Origin: an uncultured Oscillospiraceae bacterium
Lineage (GTDB): Bacteria; Bacillota; Clostridia; Oscillospirales; Oscillospiraceae
Direction of reading: 5' to 3'
Assembly: GCA_934589665.1 (NCBI GenBank)
Contig: CAKTOJ010000096.1
Location: forward strand, 1-5,933
DNA: 5,933 bases
The notes below the pieces were generated by a model. That model was not told the DNA's origin, searched no databases, and worked only from the letters and a program-made list of their open reading frames with translations. Shown one piece after another: positions 1 through 4,682 of this stretch (position 1 is the stretch's first letter; every line of letters starts with the position of its first letter). The position numbers were made by a program, and so were the translations under genes.

Positions 1-468
1 CTTCACGAGTGCATCGACACGATGGAACGCGACGGCAACCGCCTGCGCTTTCTCGGTGATCTGAGCGTGCTTGATGACGATCTCAAGGAGCTCATCCGCG
101 AGACGAATGAAATCTCCGCGCGCATCGATGGCTTTCAGGCGAATGTCTGCCTCAATTACGGCGGGCGGGACGAGATCGTTCATGCCGCCCGTTCCTTCGC
201 GCACGCGTGCGCGGCGGGGGAGCGGCAGGCGGAGGAGCTGACGGAGGAGACGTGTTCGCATTACCTCTACTCCGATGGTCTGCCCGACCCCGATCTGCTC
301 ATCCGTCCGGGTGGGGAGAAGCGCATCAGCAACTATCTCCTCTGGCAGTGTGCGTACAGCGAGTTCTATTTCTGTGATACCCTCTGGCCGGACTTTGACG
401 AGAGGGAATTTGATAAGGCTTTGATCGCCTATCAGCACCGCGAGCGCCGGTTCGGCGGGATCAAATAA
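1..468 (+). CDS. uppS: Isoprenyl transferase / undecaprenyl diphosphate synthase, 5'-truncated by window
   Basis: This is a cis-prenyltransferase that adds IPP units to farnesyl diphosphate to make undecaprenyl diphosphate, the lipid carrier for peptidoglycan and other wall polymers; it acts at the cytoplasmic face of the membrane. The frame is open from base 1, so 155 residues are visible; the family is usually about 230-250, and the N-terminal part with the catalytic Asp lies upstream. Visible family blocks are LRFLGDLSVL, the LNYGGRDEI motif, and the C-terminal substrate block RPGGEKRISNYLLWQ followed by AYSEFYF, LWPDF and RERRFGG. By alignment to E. coli UppS, the IPP-diphosphate ligands R194, R200 and S202 correspond to codons 304-306, 322-324 and 328-330, and metal ligand E213 to codon 361-363; all are kept. 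RPGGE replaces the E. coli RTGGE, a change I believe is common in Firmicutes. Stop TAA lies at 466-468, followed by a 20-base gap to cdsA. Internal ATG 22 is not a real start, because homology continues upstream of it. Confidence 0.97.
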   Translation, partial: LHECIDTMERDGNRLRFLGDLSVLDDDLKELIRETNEISARIDGFQANVCLNYGGRDEIVHAARSFAHACAAGERQAEELTEETCSHYLYSDGLPDPDLLIRPGGEKRISNYLLWQCAYSEFYFCDTLWPDFDEREFDKALIAYQHRERRFGGIK

Positions 469-469
469 A

Positions 470-483
470 CCCTGAAAGGGGGA
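470..483 (+). promoter_or_regulatory. cdsA ribosome binding site, partly inside a small hairpin
   Basis: A strong Shine-Dalgarno run, AAAGGGGGA (475-483), ends five bases before the ATG at 489 and fixes the cdsA start. Its left part can pair with the bases just upstream: CCCT (470-473) and AGGG (477-480) form a 4-bp stem with a 3-base loop. The hairpin is short and probably weak. The ribosome binding site itself is clear. Confidence 0.75.
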
Positions 484-488
484 AAAAG

Positions 489-1334
489 ATGAAACAAAGA
501 TGGTTAGTAGTGGCAATTGGCTTACCTTTACTGCTGCTGGTTTTGCTGGCCTGTCCCGCGTGGGCGACCATGCTGCTCGTGTGCGGCATTGCGGGTATTG
601 CGGCCTATGAGCTGCTGCACACGGCGGGGAAGAGCGTCCGTGCAGTGCTTTACGGATTAACGGCTGCGGCGGCAGCCTTGCAGGTCGCCGCGATCTACAG
701 TGATAAGGCCGCGGAACAGATGTGGGCAAATCCTGTGAGCATGACGGTTCTGGTGCGCTGGGCGTTTATCATGGCGCTCTTCCTGCTTGCGGTCGTGGGC
801 TATGGACGCGAGGGGCGTGAAGTACCGTTTCATGATGTGTGTGTCTGCATCGTCGGCGGACTGGTGTTCCCGTCGCTCTACGCGTGCATCGCGCTGCTGC
901 GTGCGGAACCGGATTTCGGGCGCATTCATGTGCTCGCGCCGTTCTGTGTCGCCTTCGCGGGCGACGCGCTGTCGATGTACTTCGGCATGTGGTTCGGCAA
1001 ACGTAAGATGGCGCCGCACGTCAGCCCGCATAAGACTTGGGCGGGCGCGGTCGGCGGCCCGATCGGCAGCGCGCTGGCCATGGCGCTTCTCGGTCTGGTC
1101 GGACAGAAATGGCTCGGCTACGCGCCGAATTACGCAGCGCTTGCGTTGACCGGTGCGGCTGCAAATGTGTTCGGACAGCTTGGCGATCTTTCCATGTCGC
1201 TTATCAAGCGCGAGGCCGGCATTAAGGACTACAGCCGTCTTTTCCTTACGCACGGCGGCATGCTTGACCGCTTTGATTCAAGCATGTTTATTGCGCCGGT
1301 CATATACTTTTTTGTGGTGTGCGGTGTGATATGA
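489..1334 (+). CDS. cdsA: Phosphatidate cytidylyltransferase (CDP-diglyceride synthase)
   Basis: This integral membrane enzyme converts phosphatidic acid and CTP to CDP-diacylglycerol plus diphosphate, the branch-point precursor of bacterial phospholipids. The 281-residue length is normal for the family. The protein is mostly hydrophobic, with probable membrane segments near residues 5-44 (likely two), 52-70, 87-104, 117-137, 146-166, 187-205, 214-232 and 265-281. The C-terminal CTP-transferase signature is present: GD at 232-233, SLIKR at 237-241, KD at 246-247, HGG at 255-257 and DRFDS at 260-264, which supplies the acidic metal-binding residues. The upstream family block SPHKTWAGAVGG is at 179-190. 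Two positions are unusual: the Glu normally following KTW/KTV is Ala185, and the usual Pro-Gly before HGG is Leu253-Thr254. The start is supported by the strong ribosome binding site just upstream. The stop overlaps the dxr start by four bases, so the two are probably translationally coupled. Confidence 0.95.
   Translation: MKQRWLVVAIGLPLLLLVLLACPAWATMLLVCGIAGIAAYELLHTAGKSVRAVLYGLTAAAAALQVAAIYSDKAAEQMWANPVSMTVLVRWAFIMALFLLAVVGYGREGREVPFHDVCVCIVGGLVFPSLYACIALLRAEPDFGRIHVLAPFCVAFAGDALSMYFGMWFGKRKMAPHVSPHKTWAGAVGGPIGSALAMALLGLVGQKWLGYAPNYAALALTGAAANVFGQLGDLSMSLIKREAGIKDYSRLFLTHGGMLDRFDSSMFIAPVIYFFVVCGVI
1331..1334 (+). other. ATGA stop/start overlap coupling cdsA and dxr
   Basis: The dxr ATG (1331-1333) overlaps the cdsA TGA (1332-1334). 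The bases before it (TGTGGTGTGCGGTGTGAT) hold no good Shine-Dalgarno sequence. Ribosomes finishing cdsA therefore probably restart on dxr, a common arrangement for genes made in fixed ratio. Confidence 0.85.
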
Positions 1335-2479
1335 CAAGGAGTATTGCTTTACTTGGCTCGACTGGCTCCATCGGCCGCCAGACCATTGAGGTCGCGCGGG
1401 AGCTGGGCTTGCGGGTCGCGGCGCTGAGCGCCAATTCCAGTGTGGATCTGATCGAACAGCAGGCGCGGGAGTTCTCCCCGCGTCTGGCTGTGCTTTATGA
1501 CGAGAACGCGGCCGCGCAGCTGCGCGAACGTCTGCGCGATACAAAGACCGAGGTGCTCTCCGGCATGGAGGGCCTTCTTGCGGCGGCCGCCATGGAGGAT
1601 GCTGATACGGTCGTGACCGCTGTGGTCGGCATGATCGGCCTTCGGCCGACGCTTGCCGCCATTGAAAAGGGCAAGCGCATCGCGCTGGCCAATAAGGAGA
1701 CGCTTGTGTGCGCGGGCACGATAGTGATGGACGCGGCAGACCGCTTTGGCGCGGAGATCGTGCCGGTGGACAGCGAGCACAGCGCGATCTTTCAGTGTGT
1801 GCAGGGCTGCCGTGACCGCGGCGAGATCAAGCGGCTGATCCTGACCTGCTCCGGCGGACCGTTCTATGGACTTTCCCGTGAGGAGCTGGCGGGCAAGACG
1901 CGCGCCGATGCGCTCCGTCACCCCAACTGGACGATGGGCGCGAAGATCACAATAGATTCCGCGACACTGATGAACAAGGGCCTTGAGATCATTGAGGCCA
2001 TGCGGCTTTACCGCCTGCCGCTGCGGCAGGTGGATGCGGTCATCCACCGCCAGAGCATCGTACACTCGCTCATCGAGTACCGCGACGGCGCAATGCTCGC
2101 CCAGCTCGGCACGCCGGACATGAAGCTGCCGATCCGCTATGCGATGACCTATCCTTATCGGGCGGAGACACCGGATCAAACGCTCGATCTGCTCACCTGT
2201 CCGCCGCTGACCTTTGCCGCTCCGGATGAGGAGACGTTCCGCTGTCTGAAGCTTGCGCGAGAGTGCGCTGCGGTCGGCGGCACAGCCTGCGCCGTGCTCA
2301 ACGGCGCGAACGAGGAGGCGGTCGGTGCGTTTTTGCAGGACCGCATCGGTTTTAACGACATTCCCGCGCTGGTCGAGGACGCACTGGGCGCGGTCGAACA
2401 GAAAGCGGCTCCGGCGCTGGAGGACATTCTGCGGGCGGATCGGCTCGCGCGCGAGGCGGTCCGCGCCAGGATCCGGTAA
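1331..2479 (+). CDS. dxr: 1-deoxy-D-xylulose 5-phosphate reductoisomerase
   Basis: This cytoplasmic enzyme carries out the first committed step of the MEP isoprenoid pathway: NADPH- and divalent-metal-dependent rearrangement and reduction of DXP to MEP. It is the target of fosmidomycin. The 382 residues compare with about 398 in E. coli. The N-terminal NADPH-binding loop GSTGSIG is at 9-15, and the ANKE motif is at 120-123. Metal ligands lie in VDSEH (D147, E149) and at E219 of MNKGLE. S210, N215 and K216 match the substrate phosphate-binding residues of E. coli (S222, N227, K228). The mobile active-site loop HPNW has H197 and W200. All catalytic residues I can align are intact. I chose ATG 1331 rather than the in-frame GTG at 1319 because the family starts a few residues before GSTGSIG and because it gives the standard ATGA overlap with cdsA. 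Confidence 0.97.
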   Translation: MTRSIALLGSTGSIGRQTIEVARELGLRVAALSANSSVDLIEQQAREFSPRLAVLYDENAAAQLRERLRDTKTEVLSGMEGLLAAAAMEDADTVVTAVVGMIGLRPTLAAIEKGKRIALANKETLVCAGTIVMDAADRFGAEIVPVDSEHSAIFQCVQGCRDRGEIKRLILTCSGGPFYGLSREELAGKTRADALRHPNWTMGAKITIDSATLMNKGLEIIEAMRLYRLPLRQVDAVIHRQSIVHSLIEYRDGAMLAQLGTPDMKLPIRYAMTYPYRAETPDQTLDLLTCPPLTFAAPDEETFRCLKLARECAAVGGTACAVLNGANEEAVGAFLQDRIGFNDIPALVEDALGAVEQKAAPALEDILRADRLAREAVRARIR

Positions 2480-2483
2480 ATAG

Positions 2484-2509
2484 GGGCGGTGCGCCGAACG
2501 GCGAGGCCC
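2484..2509 (+). promoter_or_regulatory. Possible hairpin in the dxr-rseP spacer
   Basis: The spacer between dxr and rseP can fold into a two-part stem. The inner stem is CGCC (2492-2495) with GGCG (2500-2503) around the loop GAAC. The outer stem is GGGC (2484-2487) with GCCC (2506-2509). An asymmetric internal loop separates them. TGATTTTAT follows, a short interrupted U-run. It could be a weak attenuator or an mRNA processing or stability element, or chance in GC-rich DNA. It is not a convincing full terminator, since the T-run is short and offset and an operon gene follows immediately. Confidence 0.3.
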
Positions 2510-2518
2510 TGATTTTAT

Positions 2519-2524
2519 AAGGAG
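2519..2524 (+). promoter_or_regulatory. Strong rseP ribosome binding site
   Basis: AAGGAG lies seven bases before the rseP ATG at 2532, a near-ideal Shine-Dalgarno sequence at good spacing. It fixes the start and implies that rseP is translated independently of dxr. Confidence 0.85.
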
Positions 2525-2531
2525 TTTCCCT

Positions 2532-3617
2532 ATGTATATTGTTGCTGCCATCTTGATTTTCGGTGTGCTCATCGCCGTGCACGAGCTGGGACATTTTTTG
2601 GCCGCAAAGGCCTGCGGCGTGCGTGTGAACGAGTTTTCCATCGGCATGGGTCCCGCCATATTCCATAGGACGAAGGGCGAGACGGAATATTCGCTGCGGC
2701 TGCTTCCCATCGGCGGATACTGCGCCATGGAGGGCGAGGACGAGGCGAGCGACGATCCGCGTGCGCTGGATCATCAGGGCTTTTGGAAAAAATTCATTAT
2801 CTTTATCGCGGGCGCGGCGATGAACTTTCTCACCGGCTTTGTGATTCTGCTCTGTCTGTACGCGGGGGCAAAAGGGCTTTATACGGCGGAGATCGTCGAT
2901 CTGCTTCCCGACTTCCCTCAGCAGGGGGAGGACGGACTGATGGTCGGCGACGTGATCTGGACCATCAACGGCGAACGGATCTATCTCAAGGATGATGTGT
3001 CCACGGTGCTCGGTGTGATCGAGCGTGATGAGAACGGCACCATTGAAATGACTGTCCGGCGCGGCGGCAAAACGCTCAAGCGCACGCTAACGCTCCAAAC
3101 CTACACGAACGACAAGGGCGAGGAATACCGCGCCTACGGCTTTACCTACGGCGGCATCATTGAGGCGACGCCGCTCACGCGGCTGCAATACAGCTGGTAC
3201 AATACGCTCGACTTTGTGCGCCTTGTGCGGCTGAGTTTGAAGATGCTGGTGAGCGGATCGGCGGATCTCGGTGATCTGAGCGGTCCGGTCGGCATCGTCT
3301 CGACCATCAAGGATGTGGGCGAGGAGGCGCAGCAGGAGGCGGAGAAGAACAATCAGAACGGTGCGGCCGCCGCGGCGGAGAGCATCCTCTATTTTGCGGC
3401 GCTCATCGCGGTGAACCTTGCGGTGATGAACCTTCTGCCGCTGCCGGCACTCGACGGCGGCAAGGTGTTTTTCCTGGTCATCAACGCGGCGGCGCTGGCG
3501 CTCTTTCGTCGTCAGATCCCGCCGAAATATGAAAATTATATCCACATGGCAGGCTTTGTCCTGCTGATGGTGATGATGCTCTTCGTCACGTTCCACGATG
3601 TGATGAAGCTGCTGTGA
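2532..3617 (+). CDS. rseP: Site-2 intramembrane zinc metalloprotease, RseP/RasP family
   Basis: This is an M50-family protease that cuts transmembrane segments inside the membrane. Relatives release sigma factors by cleaving anti-sigma factors (RseA in E. coli, RsiW in B. subtilis) and clear leftover signal peptides; the substrate here is unknown. The zinc motif HELGH is in the first membrane helix (H17, E18, H21), and the second half of the site, NLLPLPALDGG with D308, is in the third. The GAAMNF segment (94-99) opens the second helix, and the family motif SGPVGI is at 250-255. Residues about 115-190 form a single PDZ domain, with GLMVGDVIWTING at its core. Membrane helices lie near 2-26, 88-110, 284-304 and 336-356. 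The 361 residues fit the single-PDZ Gram-positive type rather than the roughly 450-residue two-PDZ E. coli type. A polar Glu/Gln/Asn stretch followed by five alanines (262-283) sits between SGPVGI and helix 3. Confidence 0.96.
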   Translation: MYIVAAILIFGVLIAVHELGHFLAAKACGVRVNEFSIGMGPAIFHRTKGETEYSLRLLPIGGYCAMEGEDEASDDPRALDHQGFWKKFIIFIAGAAMNFLTGFVILLCLYAGAKGLYTAEIVDLLPDFPQQGEDGLMVGDVIWTINGERIYLKDDVSTVLGVIERDENGTIEMTVRRGGKTLKRTLTLQTYTNDKGEEYRAYGFTYGGIIEATPLTRLQYSWYNTLDFVRLVRLSLKMLVSGSADLGDLSGPVGIVSTIKDVGEEAQQEAEKNNQNGAAAAAESILYFAALIAVNLAVMNLLPLPALDGGKVFFLVINAAALALFRRQIPPKYENYIHMAGFVLLMVMMLFVTFHDVMKLL

Positions 3618-3623
3618 GGGGAG
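3617..3623 (+). promoter_or_regulatory. ispG ribosome binding site overlapping the rseP stop
   Basis: AGGGGAG begins on the last base of the rseP stop codon (TGA 3615-3617) and ends six bases before the ispG ATG at 3630. It fixes the ispG start and makes coupling with rseP likely. Confidence 0.75.
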
Positions 3624-3629
3624 AGAGAT

Positions 3630-4667
3630 ATGACAAAGCAAATCATGGTCGGCGGTGTTCCCGTCGGCGGCGGTGCGCCGGTCACAATCCAGTCGATGTG
3701 CAACACAAAGACGGAGGATGCGCAGGCCACCATCAATCAGATCTTGAGACTGGAACAGGCAGGCTGCGAGATCGTGCGCGTGACCGTGCCGACTCCGGAG
3801 GCTGCGGACGCGGTCGAGACGATCAAAAAGAACATTCATATTCCACTGGTGGCGGATATTCACTTTGACTACCGCCTTGCCATCGCCGCGGCGGAGCGCG
3901 GTGCGGACAAAATCCGCATCAATCCCGGCAACATCGGCGGGGAGGACCGCGTGAAGGCGGTCGTAGACTGCTGCCGCGCGCACAAGGTGCCTATCCGCAT
4001 CGGCGTGAACGGCGGCTCGCTGGAGCGTGAGCTGCTGGCAAAATACGGCCGCGTGACGCCTGAGGCGCTCGTTGAGAGCGCGATGGGACATGTCGCGCTG
4101 CTGGAGAAATTCGATTTCACGGATATCTGCATTTCCGTGAAAAGCTCTGATGTGCCGCTGAATATGGCGGCCTACCGGCTGCTGCATGAGAAGGTGGACT
4201 ATCCGCTCCACCTTGGCGTGACTGAGGCGGGCACGCCGGCGATGGGACTTTTAAAGTCGGCCATCGGCATCGGCGGCCTGTTGTGCGAGGGCATCGGCGA
4301 CACCATACGCGTATCGCTCACGGCTGATCCGGTGGAGGAGGTCTATGCGGCCAAGCGCATCCTGCGAGCCTGCGGGCTGCGCAGGAGCGGCGTGAATCTC
4401 ATTTCCTGCCCGACCTGCGGGCGTACGGCCTACGATATGATCCCGCTGGCTGAGGAGCTCGAGCGCCGGCTGGAGGACTGCGACAAGCCTATCACCGTCG
4501 CGGTCATGGGCTGCGTGGTCAATGGGCCGGGCGAGGCGAGCGCGGCGGATATCGGCGTGGCAGGAGGAAAGGGCGAGGGCCTGATTTTCCGCCACGGGAA
4601 GGTGCTGTATAAGGTGCCGCAGGAGAAGCTGCTGGACGCGCTGCTCGATGAGATCGAGAAACTGTAA
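3630..4667 (+). CDS. ispG: (E)-4-hydroxy-3-methylbut-2-enyl diphosphate synthase (flavodoxin/ferredoxin-dependent), IspG/GcpE
   Basis: This cytoplasmic [4Fe-4S] enzyme performs the penultimate MEP-pathway step, reductive ring opening of MEcPP to HMBPP using electrons from flavodoxin or ferredoxin. The 345 residues are normal for the compact bacterial form. The N-terminal TIM-barrel half shows QSM (21-23), VADIHFDYRLA (74-84), RINPGNIGG (96-104), PIRIGVNGGSLE (121-132), HLGVTEAG (194-201) and GIGDTIRVSL (221-230). The C-terminal cluster domain carries SCPTCGR (C260, C263) and MGCVVNGPGEA (C295, E302), the three Cys and one Glu that hold the cluster. All are present, so the enzyme looks intact. 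Position 24 is Cys where E. coli and many others have Thr (QSMTNT). With dxr two genes upstream, this puts two MEP-pathway enzymes in one transcription unit. In B. subtilis, proS occupies this slot before polC. Confidence 0.97.
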   Translation: MTKQIMVGGVPVGGGAPVTIQSMCNTKTEDAQATINQILRLEQAGCEIVRVTVPTPEAADAVETIKKNIHIPLVADIHFDYRLAIAAAERGADKIRINPGNIGGEDRVKAVVDCCRAHKVPIRIGVNGGSLERELLAKYGRVTPEALVESAMGHVALLEKFDFTDICISVKSSDVPLNMAAYRLLHEKVDYPLHLGVTEAGTPAMGLLKSAIGIGGLLCEGIGDTIRVSLTADPVEEVYAAKRILRACGLRRSGVNLISCPTCGRTAYDMIPLAEELERRLEDCDKPITVAVMGCVVNGPGEASAADIGVAGGKGEGLIFRHGKVLYKVPQEKLLDALLDEIEKL

Positions 4668-4669
4668 GA

Positions 4670-4675
4670 GAGAAG
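4670..4675 (+). promoter_or_regulatory. Weak polC ribosome binding site
   Basis: The 15-base ispG-polC gap is purine-rich. GAGAAG, seven bases before the ATG at 4683, is the best Shine-Dalgarno candidate, but it matches AGGAGG poorly. Low initiation, or coupling to ispG translation, would suit a replicative polymerase needed in few copies. Confidence 0.45.
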
Positions 4676-4682
4676 CGGAACC

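Noticed and set aside
304..318. RPGGE instead of RTGGE in UppS
   Set aside because: The Arg, Gly and Glu positions are kept, and Pro at this site is, as far as I recall, common in Firmicutes enzymes, so it is not a sign of a defective protein.
657..1253. A 198-residue minus-strand reading frame opposite cdsA
   Set aside because: It is an Arg/His-rich antisense shadow with no start context; the + strand cdsA motifs fully explain the region.
1319..1330. GTG at 1319 as an alternative dxr start
   Set aside because: It would add four residues that the family lacks, while ATG 1331 gives the standard ATGA overlap with cdsA and the usual distance to the GSTGSIG loop.
2500..2516. A 17-base near-repeat (16/17) of the dxr-rseP spacer inside ispG at 4572-4588
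   Set aside because: The second copy encodes conserved ispG sequence (KGEGLIF region) and shows no other sign of duplication. One such match is plausible by chance in GC-rich DNA of this length.
2484..2518. Rho-independent terminator after dxr
   Set aside because: The stem is interrupted, the T-run is only four bases and is separated from the stem by TGA, and a strong ribosome binding site for the next operon gene follows at once. It is kept only as a low-confidence hairpin.
1349..2728. A 459-residue minus-strand reading frame opposite dxr and the start of rseP
   Set aside because: It is antisense to two clearly conserved genes, is rich in Arg, His and Ala with no recognisable domain, and results from GC-rich third codon positions. 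It also spans the dxr-rseP gap with no sensible gene boundary.
3087..4211. A 374-residue minus-strand reading frame opposite rseP and ispG
   Set aside because: It is an antisense shadow with His/Arg/Asp-rich low-complexity composition and covers the junction of two real genes. No motif suggests a protein family.
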